This document shows, piece by piece, positions 52,495 to 61,198 of a stretch of 64,000 bases of DNA; the first letter of the stretch is position 1, and every line of letters starts with the position of its first letter. The notes under the pieces are model-generated. The model searched no databases. It was not told the DNA's origin and saw only the letters and a list, made by a program, of their open reading frames with translations. Location: NCBI RefSeq assembly GCF_900566055.1, contig NZ_UPHQ01000253.1, positions 1 to 64,000 on the forward strand, written 5' to 3'. Origin of the DNA: Mycobacterium innocens. Lineage in GTDB: Bacteria > Actinomycetota > Actinomycetes > Mycobacteriales > Mycobacteriaceae. The translations under genes were made by a program, and so were the position numbers.

Positions 52495-53592
52495 ATGGAT
52501 TTCACGACAACCGAAGCCGCGGCCGACCTCGGCGGCCTGGTGGACACCATCGTCGACGCGGTATGCACCCCGCAGCATCAGCGGCAGCTGGACGCGCTGG
52601 AGCAACGGTTCGACCGCGAGCTGTGGGACAAGCTGGCCGCCGCCGACATCCTGACCAGCGCTGCCGCGTCGGCTCTGGGCGGTGACGGATTCGGGGTGCT
52701 CGAGCAGGTTGCGGTGCTGGTCGCGCTGGGTCACCAGCTGGCCGCGGTGCCCTACCTCGAGTCGGTGGTGCTGGCCGCCGGTGCGCTGGCCCGGTTCGGC
52801 TCCGAGGAACTGCAGCAAGGCTGGGGGGTGCCGGCGGTCAGCGGGTCGAAGATCTTGACCGTCGCGCTCGACGGTGAGATGGGCGAGGGCCCAGTGCAGG
52901 CCGTTGGCACCGGCGCGGCCTATCGGCTCACCGGCACGCGTACCCAGGTGGGCTACGGCCCGGTCGCGGACGCCTTCCTGGTTGCCGCAGAAACCGATTC
53001 CGGCACCGAGGTTTTCCTTGTCGCCGCCGATGACCCGGGGGTGACCGTGACCGCCCTGCACACCACCGGCCTGGGCAGCGTCGGACACCTGACCCTAGAC
53101 GGTGTTGCGGTGGACGGCTCGCGCCGCGTTGGCGGCAGTGCTGCGGTCTCCTGGCTGCGCACGATATATGCCTTGGGCCGCAGTGCATTTCAGCTCGGCA
53201 TTCTGGAGCGCGGACTGCAGATGACGGCCGAATACGCCCGTACCCGAGAGCAATTCGACCGCCCGATCGGCAGCTTCCAGGCGGTGGGGCAACGGCTGGC
53301 CGACGGTTACATCGACGTCAAGGGGCTGCGGCTGACGCTGACCCAGGCGGCCTGGAAGGTCGCCGAAGATCTGCCGGCCGAGCTCGACGTGGCCTCGGCG
53401 GCGTTCTGGGCCGCCGACGCCGGGCACCGGGTGGCGCACACGATCGTGCACGTGCATGGCGGTGTCGGCGTCGACACCGATCACCCGGTGCATCGATACT
53501 TTCTGGCGGCCAAGGAGACCGAGTTCGCCCTGGGCGGTGCCACCAGGCAGCTGCGCCAGATCGGGCGTGAGCTGGCAGAGACCCCGGCCTAG
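52495..53592 (+). CDS. fadE27: acyl-CoA dehydrogenase FadE27 (ChsE5), partner of FadE26
   Basis: This 365-residue protein has an acyl-CoA dehydrogenase fold with diverged motifs. EQVAVLVALGHQLAAVPYLE lies near the N-terminus and TREQFDRPIGSFQAVGQRLA in the C-terminal helices, where VHGGVGVDTDHPVHRYF ends the domain. The standard FAD motif of the first half is poorly kept, as expected for one half of an alpha2beta2 enzyme. It immediately follows fadE26. Confidence 0.92.
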   Translation: MDFTTTEAAADLGGLVDTIVDAVCTPQHQRQLDALEQRFDRELWDKLAAADILTSAAASALGGDGFGVLEQVAVLVALGHQLAAVPYLESVVLAAGALARFGSEELQQGWGVPAVSGSKILTVALDGEMGEGPVQAVGTGAAYRLTGTRTQVGYGPVADAFLVAAETDSGTEVFLVAADDPGVTVTALHTTGLGSVGHLTLDGVAVDGSRRVGGSAAVSWLRTIYALGRSAFQLGILERGLQMTAEYARTREQFDRPIGSFQAVGQRLADGYIDVKGLRLTLTQAAWKVAEDLPAELDVASAAFWAADAGHRVAHTIVHVHGGVGVDTDHPVHRYFLAAKETEFALGGATRQLRQIGRELAETPA

Positions 53593-53599
53593 TGGCTGG

Positions 53600-53647
53600 C
53601 GTGACTGTAGCGTCACGGTGGGATGCGAACGTGACTGCGGCGTCACG
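53600..53647. repeat. two copies of an 18-base dyad, 30 bases apart
   Basis: CGTGACTGTAGCGTCACG (53600-53617) and CGTGACTGCGGCGTCACG (53630-53647) each form an inverted repeat CGTGAC-N6-GTCACG. They differ at two inner bases and are spaced by 30 bases. They fill the 78-base gap between fadE27 and fadD17. Possible roles are a paired operator, an RNA-processing hairpin pair, or copies of a small dispersed repeat. Confidence 0.6.
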
Positions 53648-53670
53648 CTCGAGACGAGGAATCCGACGCA

Positions 53671-55176
53671 TTGAGCACTGATCCGACCGTCACCCAACTG
53701 CTGGTGCCGTTGGCCGAAATCGCCGACCGGGGTGTTTATTTCGAGGACTCGTTCACCAGTTGGCGAGATCACCTACGGCACGGCGCCGCCATCGCGGCAG
53801 CGCTGCGTGAGCGTCTGGACCCCGGGCGTCCGCCGCATGTCGGGGTGCTGCTGCAGAACACCCCGTTCTTCTCGGCGATGTTGGTGGCGGCCGGGATGTC
53901 GGGCATCGTTCCGGTGGGCCTCAATCCGGTGCGCCGCGGCGCGGCACTGGCCCGCGACATCCGGCACGCCGACTGTCAGCTCGTGCTCGCCGACTCGGGA
54001 TCTGTTGCACCGCTGGATGATCTGGATCACGTCAACGTGGATTCCGCCGAATGGACCGCTGAGGTCGCCGCCCAACGGGATGCCGACGTGTGTTTTCAAT
54101 CCGCCTCACCTGCAAACACTTTCATGTTGATCTACACCTCGGGCACCAGCGGTGACCCGAAGGCGGTGAAGTGCAGTCACAGCAAGGTGGCGATCGCCGG
54201 GGTGACCATGACCCAGCGCTTCGGCCTAAGCCGCGACGACGTCTGCTACGTGTCGATGCCGTTGTTCCATTCCAACGCGGTCCTGGTCGGATGGGCGGTG
54301 GCGCTGGCATGCCAAGGGTCAATGGCGTTGCGCCGTAAGTTTTCTGCCTCCGGCTTCATGACGGACGTGCGCCGCTACGGCGCGACCTACGCCAACTACG
54401 TCGGCAAACCGTTGTCGTACGTGCTTGCCACACCCGAGCAGCCCGACGACGCCGACAACCCGCTGCGGGCGGTGTACGGCAACGAAGGGGTGCCCGGCGA
54501 CGTCGAGCGTTTCGCGCGCCGATTCGGCTGTGTGGTCATCGACGGGTTCGGTTCGACCGAAGGCGGCGTGGCGATCAGCCGCACACCCGACACTCCGGCC
54601 GGTGCGCTGGGACCGCTGCCGGAGGGTATTCAGATCGTCGACCCCGAGACCGGCGAACAGTGCCCACCGGGCGTCGTCGGCGAGTTGGTCAACATCGCCG
54701 GGCCCGGTCGCTTCGAGGGCTACTACAACGACGACGCCGCCTCCGCCGAGCGCATGGCCGGCGGCGTCTACCACAGCGGCGACCTGGCCTACCGCGACGA
54801 AGCCGGCTATGCCTATTTCGCTGGGCGGCTGGGTGACTGGATGCGAGTCGACGGAGAGAATCTCGGCACGGCACCGATCGAACGGGTGCTGCTGCGCTAC
54901 CCCGGAGTCGTCGAGGTAGCGGTTTATCCGATACCCGACCCGGTGGTCGGTGACCAGGTGATGGCGGCGGTGGTGATGGCGTCCGGCGTCGACTTCGACG
55001 TCGACTCGTTCCGGGCTTTTCTGGCCGAACAGCCCGACCTCGGGCCCAAGCAGTGGCCGTCATACGTCCGGGTGAGCGCGACGCTGCCCCGCACCATGAC
55101 CTTCAAGGTGCTCAAGCGCCAACTTTCGGCCGACGGTGTCGACTGCGGTGATCCGGTGTGGCCGATACGGCGATAG
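53671..55176 (+). CDS. fadD17: acyl-CoA ligase FadD17, steroid side-chain
   Basis: This 501-residue adenylating enzyme has the P-loop LIYTSGTSGDPKAVKCSHS near 150-168, IDGFGSTEGGVAISR, the hinge region YHSGDLAYRDEAGYAYFAGR, and the C-terminal Lys in TMTFKVLKRQL. In M. tuberculosis FadD17 (Rv3506) activates steroids with the shortened (C5) side chain. The start is TTG (MSTDPTVTQ), 78 bases after fadE27, so it is the third gene of this unit. Confidence 0.92.
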   Translation: MSTDPTVTQLLVPLAEIADRGVYFEDSFTSWRDHLRHGAAIAAALRERLDPGRPPHVGVLLQNTPFFSAMLVAAGMSGIVPVGLNPVRRGAALARDIRHADCQLVLADSGSVAPLDDLDHVNVDSAEWTAEVAAQRDADVCFQSASPANTFMLIYTSGTSGDPKAVKCSHSKVAIAGVTMTQRFGLSRDDVCYVSMPLFHSNAVLVGWAVALACQGSMALRRKFSASGFMTDVRRYGATYANYVGKPLSYVLATPEQPDDADNPLRAVYGNEGVPGDVERFARRFGCVVIDGFGSTEGGVAISRTPDTPAGALGPLPEGIQIVDPETGEQCPPGVVGELVNIAGPGRFEGYYNDDAASAERMAGGVYHSGDLAYRDEAGYAYFAGRLGDWMRVDGENLGTAPIERVLLRYPGVVEVAVYPIPDPVVGDQVMAAVVMASGVDFDVDSFRAFLAEQPDLGPKQWPSYVRVSATLPRTMTFKVLKRQLSADGVDCGDPVWPIRR

Positions 55177-55228
55177 GCGGTTTATGGGGCGTCGCCAACT
55201 CGCAGGTACGCCTTCGACAATGGTGCCC

Positions 55229-55939
55229 ATGACTACCGAGCGGAGCCCGGAACTCGACCAGAGCTTCGAAGATTTCGCTGCCGCCGTGTCCGGAGTGATT
55301 GGGCTTGCCGTCGCAGCACCGGGTCGAACCGAGGCATATACGTTGGGCCAATGGTCGACTGGCGTTGCTTGGTCAACGATCAAAGTTCCGTTGGCGATCG
55401 CTGCTCTACGTCGCGATCGCAGCCGTGCGAAAGACCCTGCGGTCAAGGCGATCGCCGAATCGGACAATGTGGCCGCGGAGTTGCTGTGGTCGCAACTGGG
55501 AGATCCCGCCGACGCGGCGCGGCAGGTGCAAACCGTGCTACGAGAGGCCGGCGACGCGGGCACCGCGGTCGAATCCCGGCGGCTTCGGCCGGATTTCACA
55601 GTATTTGGGCAAACGCGGTGGCCGCTGGACAGGCAAGCACAGTTCGCGGCGCGTCTGCCCGCTACCTCCGAGGCGGTCGGTGTTATCGATTTGATGCGCC
55701 AGCTCTGCAGCGATCATCGTTGGGGGCTGGCCGCTAAAGGTGTTGCCGCAAAAGGCGGTTGGGGACCGGGCAGCGACGGTGACTATCTGGTTCGGCAATT
55801 CGGCTTTTTCCCCACCGAATCCGGGTATGTGGGCGTGGCGTTGGCAGCCCAGACAGCGAAGTTCGAGACCGGCGTGGATGTGCTCAACCGGATGACGGAT
55901 TGGCTCGTCAACCATTTTCGCGAGCTGACCGGGCAGTGA
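55229..55939 (+). CDS. beta-lactamase-fold serine hydrolase
   Basis: This 236-residue protein has the three class A motifs in order: AWSTIKVPLAIAALRR (SxxK), AESDNVAAELLWSQL (SDN) and GVAAKGGWGPGSDGDYLV (KGG for KTG). It lacks an evident signal peptide, so it is unlikely to be an exported beta-lactamase; an intracellular esterase or amidase is more plausible. The start may be ATG 55229 or 55220. It lies between fadD17 and ilvX, where M. tuberculosis has PE_PGRS genes. Confidence 0.75.
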   Translation: MTTERSPELDQSFEDFAAAVSGVIGLAVAAPGRTEAYTLGQWSTGVAWSTIKVPLAIAALRRDRSRAKDPAVKAIAESDNVAAELLWSQLGDPADAARQVQTVLREAGDAGTAVESRRLRPDFTVFGQTRWPLDRQAQFAARLPATSEAVGVIDLMRQLCSDHRWGLAAKGVAAKGGWGPGSDGDYLVRQFGFFPTESGYVGVALAAQTAKFETGVDVLNRMTDWLVNHFRELTGQ

Positions 55940-55956
55940 CGAGATGCCGCCCGGTG

Positions 55957-57504
55957 TTATCCCAACAGTGACGGCACCACCGCGTCGATCAGGTGCGGTC
56001 CGGGTTCGGCGAGGGCGGCGCGCAGGGCGTCGGCGAACTCCTCACAGGTGGTGACCCGCCGCGCCGGAACACCCATGCCCTCGGCCATCTTGACGAAATC
56101 CATTCTGGGGGGCGAGATGTCGAGAAGATTCAGCGCCTTGGGGCCGGGAGCGGATCCGACGCCGACGCGCTGCAACTCGATCCGCAGGATGTCGTAGGCG
56201 CCGTTGTTGTAGATGACGGTGGTGACGTCGAGGTTTTCCCGCGCCTGGGTCCACAACCCCGAAATCGTGTACATCGCCGACCCGTCGGATTGCAGGCACA
56301 GTACCGGACGATCGGGAGCGGCGACCGCGGCACCCACCGCCGCCGGGATGCCGTAGCCGATCGCCCCGCCGGTCAGCGTCAGCCAGTCATGGGCCGGCGC
56401 CCCGGCGGTGGCTTGTGGCAGCAGCAGACCCGACGTGGTGGATTCGTCGACGACGATCGCCCGATCGGGCATCAGCGCGCCGATCACGTCGGCCGCCGAC
56501 GCCGACGTCAGCGCACCCGTCGGAAGTTGCGGACGCGACGCGGCCGCCACCGGCGCGCTGGTGCCGGGTGCCAACTCGTCGGCCAGCGCGACCAGGGCGT
56601 CCGCTGCTCCCCTGGGCTCGGCGAGCAGATGCACCGCACATCCCGCCGGCACCAGATCGCTGGGCATGCCGGGGTAGGCGAAAAACGACACCGGCGATTT
56701 GGCGCCGGCCAGCACCAGATGCTTGGCCCCGTCCAGCTGTGCCGTCGCGGCTTCCGCGAAGTACGCGAGGCGCTCCACGGCGGGCACGCCGGCTCCGCGC
56801 TCCAGCCGGGTCGGAAACGTCTCGCACAGCCAGCGCGCCCCGGTGGCCTCGGCGATCCGCGCGGCCGCGGCCAGCCCCGGGCCGCGGGTGGCGTCCCCGC
56901 CGATCAGCAACATCACCGGTTCTCCGGAGCGCAACACGTTGGCCACCGACACCAGATCCCTACCGGTCGGCGCCGGCCGCTCCACAACCGGGGCAGCCGG
57001 CGCGGCGCCCTCCGACCAGGAGGCATCGGCGGGCAGGATCAGCGTCGAGATCTGCGGAACCAACCGGCTTGCGGCGACCGCGTCGGCGGTATCAGTTCCG
57101 ACGTCAGCGGCGGCCTGCGTGCGACGCACCCATCCCGACACGCTGCCTGCCAGCGCATCGATGTCGGATTCCAAAGGGGCGTCGTACTTTTTGTGATAGG
57201 TCGCGTGGTCACCGACGACGACCACCATCGGCACCCGGGCGCGGCGCGCGTTGTGCAAGTTGGCCAGACCGTTGCCCAGCCCGGGCCCCAGGTGCAGCAG
57301 CACCGCCGCCGGCCGGTCGGCGATGCGGGCGTAGCCGTCGGCCGCACCGGTGGCCACACCTTCGAAAAGCGTTAATATGCCTCGCATTTGCGGAACGGTG
57401 TCGAGTGCGGCCACGAAGTGCATCTCCGAGGTGCCGGGGTTGGCGAAGCACACGTCGACTCCACCGTCGACCAAGGTGTTGATCAGAGCCTGGGCGCCGT
57501 TCAT
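55957..57504 (-). CDS. ilvX: IlvX, acetolactate-synthase-like ThDP protein
   Basis: This 515-residue protein (same length as Rv3509c) has the catalytic Glu in LTLFEGVATGAADGYARI near 47 and a ThDP site SDGSAMYTISGLWTQ with NNGAYDILRIEL, where the usual GDG is SDG. It resembles benzoylformate decarboxylase and acetolactate synthase. The role in the cholesterol locus is unknown, and misannotation as a branched-chain enzyme is common. Its ATG overlaps the amidohydrolase stop (ATGA), so the two genes are translationally coupled. Confidence 0.88.
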   Translation of the reverse strand: MNGAQALINTLVDGGVDVCFANPGTSEMHFVAALDTVPQMRGILTLFEGVATGAADGYARIADRPAAVLLHLGPGLGNGLANLHNARRARVPMVVVVGDHATYHKKYDAPLESDIDALAGSVSGWVRRTQAAADVGTDTADAVAASRLVPQISTLILPADASWSEGAAPAAPVVERPAPTGRDLVSVANVLRSGEPVMLLIGGDATRGPGLAAAARIAEATGARWLCETFPTRLERGAGVPAVERLAYFAEAATAQLDGAKHLVLAGAKSPVSFFAYPGMPSDLVPAGCAVHLLAEPRGAADALVALADELAPGTSAPVAAASRPQLPTGALTSASAADVIGALMPDRAIVVDESTTSGLLLPQATAGAPAHDWLTLTGGAIGYGIPAAVGAAVAAPDRPVLCLQSDGSAMYTISGLWTQARENLDVTTVIYNNGAYDILRIELQRVGVGSAPGPKALNLLDISPPRMDFVKMAEGMGVPARRVTTCEEFADALRAALAEPGPHLIDAVVPSLLG

Positions 57505-58340
57505 GTTTCCACCTTTCCTCGGGCCAGCCCTGAGAAGACGCGTTCGGCGTTGCGGTGCAGGAAGTCTCGTCGGGCGTCGTCGCTGAGACCGAGTTCGTCG
57601 AGGCCCGCCAGGGCATGCGGGTGGGCGATCATCGGATAGTTGGTGCCGAACAGGACTTTGCGTTGTCCGGTAACGGTTTTCATGAAGCTCACCAGCTCTT
57701 GCGGCAGCCGCTTGATAGTGTAGGCGGAGGTGTCGATGTAGACGTTCTCGTGCTTGCGGGCCACCGCGACCATCTCCTCGGTCCACGGATAGCCGACATG
57801 CCCGCACACGATCACCAGCTCCGGAAAGTCCAGCGCTACCTGATCGATGTAGGGAATCGGGCGTCCGGTTTCCGATGGCCGCAGTGGGCCGGTGTGACCG
57901 ACCTGGGTGCAGAACGGCACGGCCAGCTCCACGCACTCGGCGAACAACGGGTAGTAGCGACGGTCGGTGGGCGGCGCGTTCCACAGCCAGGGCACCACTC
58001 GCAGACCGACGAAACCGTCGTCGCGGACTCGGCGCCGCAATTCCCGAACCGCCGCCATCGGACGGTCCAGGTCGACCGTGGCCAGGCCGGCGAACCTGTC
58101 CGGGTGCGCGGCGACCCATGCGGCGACCTCGTCGTTGGAAATCAGGTCCTGTCCGTTGGGACCACGCCACGCGCTGAGCAGGCCGAGGTCGACGTCGGCT
58201 GCGTCCATTGCCCCAAGGGTTGCCGCGATCGGGATTTCGGTATCGGGTATGGACCCACCGGTCCAGCGCCGAAGCGAGGCCAACATGTCGCTGCGCAGGA
58301 ACCGCTGGGTCGGGTGCTGCATCCACACATCGATCGTCAT
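57501..58340 (-). CDS. amidohydrolase_2 family protein (Rv3510c-like)
   Basis: This 279-residue TIM-barrel metal hydrolase has CTQVGHTGPLRPSETGRPIP, VIVCGHVGYPWTEEMVAVAR and KVLFGTNYPMIAHPH. It resembles the ACMSD/gamma-resorcylate decarboxylase group, although the N-terminal HxH metal motif is replaced by VWMQHP. It may decarboxylate or hydrolyse a steroid-ring or side-chain product. It is cotranscribed with ilvX. Length agrees with Rv3510c. Confidence 0.83.
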   Translation of the reverse strand: MTIDVWMQHPTQRFLRSDMLASLRRWTGGSIPDTEIPIAATLGAMDAADVDLGLLSAWRGPNGQDLISNDEVAAWVAAHPDRFAGLATVDLDRPMAAVRELRRRVRDDGFVGLRVVPWLWNAPPTDRRYYPLFAECVELAVPFCTQVGHTGPLRPSETGRPIPYIDQVALDFPELVIVCGHVGYPWTEEMVAVARKHENVYIDTSAYTIKRLPQELVSFMKTVTGQRKVLFGTNYPMIAHPHALAGLDELGLSDDARRDFLHRNAERVFSGLARGKVET

Positions 58341-58560
58341 CGCGCTTCGAACTGTAGACGCCCTACCGATGTTGTCGTGCGGAGCGGCAGGGTTCGACCC
58401 GCCGCGCCGATCCAGTCGGGCAGTTATCGGGTTTCGACCGCCTGCGGCCAACGACACGACCGGCCGCGCGCACACACCCGACCCGCCGCATGTAGCGCGC
58501 CCAAACCAGCCCCATTCAGCTGCCTCAGCTCGGGCAAAGCCGCCGTCGGCCACACCCAAA

Positions 58561-60201
58561 TTACGCCCCAGTAGTCACCTGGCCGGCCGGTGCGTCGTCG
58601 GCCGCCCGCGCCTCCGTCTGCTCCTTGGCCCAGCGATAATCCGGCTTGCCGGCAGGTGACCGCTTCACCTCGTCGACGAACCAAACGCTGCGCGGCACTT
58701 TGTATCCCGCGATTTGCGAGCGCACAAAGCCGTCCAACTCGGCCAACGACGGGCGGCAGCCGGGCCGGGCCTGCACTACGGCCGCCACCTGCTGGCCGTA
58801 GCGGGGATCGGGCACACCGACCACCAGAGCGTCGAAGACGTCGGGATGGCCCTTCAACGCAGCCTCGACCTCTTCGGGATAAATCTTCTCACCGCCGCTG
58901 TTGATCGACACGGAGCCTCGGCCCAGCATGGTGACCGTTCCGTCCTCCTCGACCATGGCGTAGTCACCCGGAATCGCATACCGCACACCGTTGATGATCT
59001 TGAACGTCTCGGCGGTCTTCCTCTCGTCTTTGTAATAGCCGACCGGAATGTTGCCTTTCTTCGCGAGCATTCCGCGGACCCCGGAACCGGGCTTGACCTC
59101 GTTGCCGTCCTCGTCGAGGACGACGGTCCGGTGGTCGATGGTGACTCGCGGTCCTCCGTTCTGCGACGCGCCGGCGGCGACGATGCTGGTACCGCCAAAT
59201 CCGGTCTCCGACGAACCTATTGAGTCGGTGATAACCCGATTCGGAAGCAGCTCAAGCAGTTTCTCCTTGATGCTCGGCGAGAACAGTGCCGCGGTGCTGG
59301 CCAGTAGGAACAGCGACGACAGATCGTAATCATGTTCTCGGTCAAGCGCATCCAGTAATGGCCGGGCCATTGCGTCACCGGTGAAGAACAACAGGTTCAC
59401 CTTGTGCTTCGCAACCGTGCGCCACACCTCGTCGGCGTTGAATTCCGGTGACAGAACTGTAGTTTGACCGGAGAAGATGGACATCCAGGTGGCCGACTGG
59501 GTGGCCCCGTGGATCATCGGCGGAATCGGATACCGGATCATCGGCTGATTAGCGGCGGCGGCACGCGCTAGGTCGTATTCGTCCTCCACGAATTTCCCTG
59601 TGGCGAAGTCGGTTCCGCCGAACAGCACCCGGTAGATGTCCTCGTGGCGCCACATCACGCCCTTGGGGAATCCGGTCGTGCCGCCGGTGTAGAGGAGGTA
59701 GATGTCATCAGAGCTGCGCTCACCGAAGTCCCGCTCGGGTGAGCCCTGCTCCAGCGCCGCGTGGAACTCGACGCCTCCGTAGCGCTGATAGTCCTTGTCG
59801 CTCCCGTCTTCAACGAAGAGGACCGTCTTGACGTTGGGTGTGTCCGGCAGCACGTTGGCGACCCGGTCGGAGTACTGGCGCTCGTGCACCAGCGCAACCA
59901 TGTCGGAGTTGTCGAAGAGGTACCGAAGTTCACCCTCGACATACCGGTAGTTGACGTTGACCAGAATGGCGCCCGCCTTCACGATGCCGAGCATCGCGAT
60001 GACGATCTCGTTGCGGTTGCGGCAGTAGAGTCCGACCTTGTCGTCCTTCCGCACTCCGTGGTCGAGCAGGTAGTGCGCCAGGCGGTTGGCTTTCTCCTCG
60101 AGTTGGGCGTAGGTCAGCTGCTCATCGCCGCAGATGAGGGCTACCCGGTCAGGCACAGCGTCGATGGCGTGCTCGGCGAGATCGGCAATATTGAGGGCCA
60201 C
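58561..60201 (-). CDS. fadD19: acyl-CoA ligase FadD19, cholesterol side-chain
   Basis: This 546-residue adenylating enzyme has IYLLYTGGTTGFPKGVMWRH near 170-190, ITDSIGSSETGFGG, GRGSVSINSGGEKIYPEEVE, and the C-terminal Lys in KRSPAGKPDYRW. FadD19 (Rv3515c) activates the C8 side-chain acid (3-oxocholest-4-en-26-oate). The start is GTG 60201 (VALNIADLAEHAID). It is divergent from echA19 with a KstR box 11 bases before its start codon. The tandem fadD18 fragment and PE_PGRS genes of M. tuberculosis are absent; 220 bases without a visible gene separate it from the amidohydrolase. Confidence 0.93.
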   Translation of the reverse strand: MALNIADLAEHAIDAVPDRVALICGDEQLTYAQLEEKANRLAHYLLDHGVRKDDKVGLYCRNRNEIVIAMLGIVKAGAILVNVNYRYVEGELRYLFDNSDMVALVHERQYSDRVANVLPDTPNVKTVLFVEDGSDKDYQRYGGVEFHAALEQGSPERDFGERSSDDIYLLYTGGTTGFPKGVMWRHEDIYRVLFGGTDFATGKFVEDEYDLARAAAANQPMIRYPIPPMIHGATQSATWMSIFSGQTTVLSPEFNADEVWRTVAKHKVNLLFFTGDAMARPLLDALDREHDYDLSSLFLLASTAALFSPSIKEKLLELLPNRVITDSIGSSETGFGGTSIVAAGASQNGGPRVTIDHRTVVLDEDGNEVKPGSGVRGMLAKKGNIPVGYYKDERKTAETFKIINGVRYAIPGDYAMVEEDGTVTMLGRGSVSINSGGEKIYPEEVEAALKGHPDVFDALVVGVPDPRYGQQVAAVVQARPGCRPSLAELDGFVRSQIAGYKVPRSVWFVDEVKRSPAGKPDYRWAKEQTEARAADDAPAGQVTTGA

Positions 60202-60212
60202 GGACCCCAAAC

Positions 60213-60226
60213 TAGAACGTGTTACA
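60213..60226. promoter_or_regulatory. KstR box between fadD19 and echA19
   Basis: TAGAACGTGTTACA is a perfect KstR consensus and identical to the box at 51185. It partly overlaps a -10-like TACATT (60223-60228) directed at echA19, so bound KstR would block transcription of echA19. It lies 11 bases from the fadD19 start codon, close enough to block that gene too. Confidence 0.85.
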
Positions 60227-60272
60227 TTTCTTGACAAGCGAATGCCCGATGTCGAGCGAGAGGCGGTTAGCC

Positions 60273-61094
60273 GTGCCCCTGGACAACGCCGCAGCACCAG
60301 CAAACGAACCCGAACCGGATGCGCTGGTCGAGCGGCGCGGTCACACCCTCATCGTGACCATGAACCGGCCGCACGCCCGCAATGCCCTGAGCAGCGAAAT
60401 GATGCAGATCATGGTGGAAGCCTGGGACCGCGTCGACAACGATCCCGACATCCGATGCGCCATCCTGACCGGGGCCGGTGGCTACTTCTGCGCCGGCATG
60501 GATCTGAAGGCGGCAACCAAGAAGCCGCCGGGTGATTCGTTCAAGGACGGCAGCTACGACCCGTCGCGTATCGACGCCCTGCTCAAAGGCCGACGACTCA
60601 GCAAGCCCTTGATCGCCGCCGTGGAAGGTCCCGCGATCGCCGGTGGCACCGAGATCCTGCAGGGCACCGACATCCGCGTCGCCGGCGAAAGCGCCAAGTT
60701 CGGCATCTCGGAGGCCAAGTGGAGCCTGTACCCCATGGGCGGCTCGGCGGTGCGACTGGTGCGGCAGATCCCCTACACGGTGGCGTGCGACCTGCTGCTG
60801 ACCGGACGGCACATCACCGCCGCCGAGGCCAAGGACATGGGCCTGATCGGCTATGTCGTGCCCGACGGGCAGGCCCTGACGAAAGCCCTCGAAATTGCGG
60901 GAATCATCGAGAATAACGGCCCGCTCGCCGTGCAGGCGATTCTGCGAACCATCCGGGAGACCGAGGGCATGGCCGAAAACGACGCGTTCACGATCGACAC
61001 CCAGATCGGCATCAAGGTGTTCCTGTCCGACGACGCCAAGGAAGGCCCGAAGGCGTTCGCCGAAAAGCGCAAGCCCAACTTCCAGAACCGCTAA
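60273..61094 (+). CDS. echA19: enoyl-CoA hydratase EchA19, steroid side-chain
   Basis: This 273-residue crotonase has [38 protein letters not shown] and [20 protein letters not shown] with [15 protein letters not shown]. It hydrates steroid side-chain enoyl-CoA. The GTG at 60273 with GAGAGG nine bases upstream is used; ATG 60249 would add eight residues. It is divergent from fadD19 across the KstR box and acts after the FadE26/27 step. Confidence 0.9.
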   Translation: MPLDNAAAPANEPEPDALVERRGHTLIVTMNRPHARNALSSEMMQIMVEAWDRVDNDPDIRCAILTGAGGYFCAGMDLKAATKKPPGDSFKDGSYDPSRIDALLKGRRLSKPLIAAVEGPAIAGGTEILQGTDIRVAGESAKFGISEAKWSLYPMGGSAVRLVRQIPYTVACDLLLTGRHITAAEAKDMGLIGYVVPDGQALTKALEIAGIIENNGPLAVQAILRTIRETEGMAENDAFTIDTQIGIKVFLSDDAKEGPKAFAEKRKPNFQNR

Positions 61095-61105
61095 CTCCCC
61101 GTCGC

Positions 61106-61161
61106 CGAGCGTGTTCTGTTTGCGAAAATTCGGCCAAATTTTGACGGCCAGAACACGCTCG
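61106..61161. terminator. hairpin after echA19, 13-base perfect arms
   Basis: CGAGCGTGTTCTG (61106-61118) and its exact complement (61149-61161) are separated by 30 bases that contain a smaller AAAATT/AATTTT dyad. The element sits 11 bases after the echA19 stop and 38 bases before the next gene. No T-run follows, so it may be a Rho-assisted or processing hairpin, or a small repeat. Confidence 0.5.
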
Positions 61162-61198
61162 ACGGCCTTGTCGGTACCTCGCGTCACACTGCTAGTCC

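Noticed and set aside
51184-53088. 634-codon minus-strand frame
   Set aside because: Antisense to fadE26 and fadE27, which are clear acyl-CoA dehydrogenase genes.
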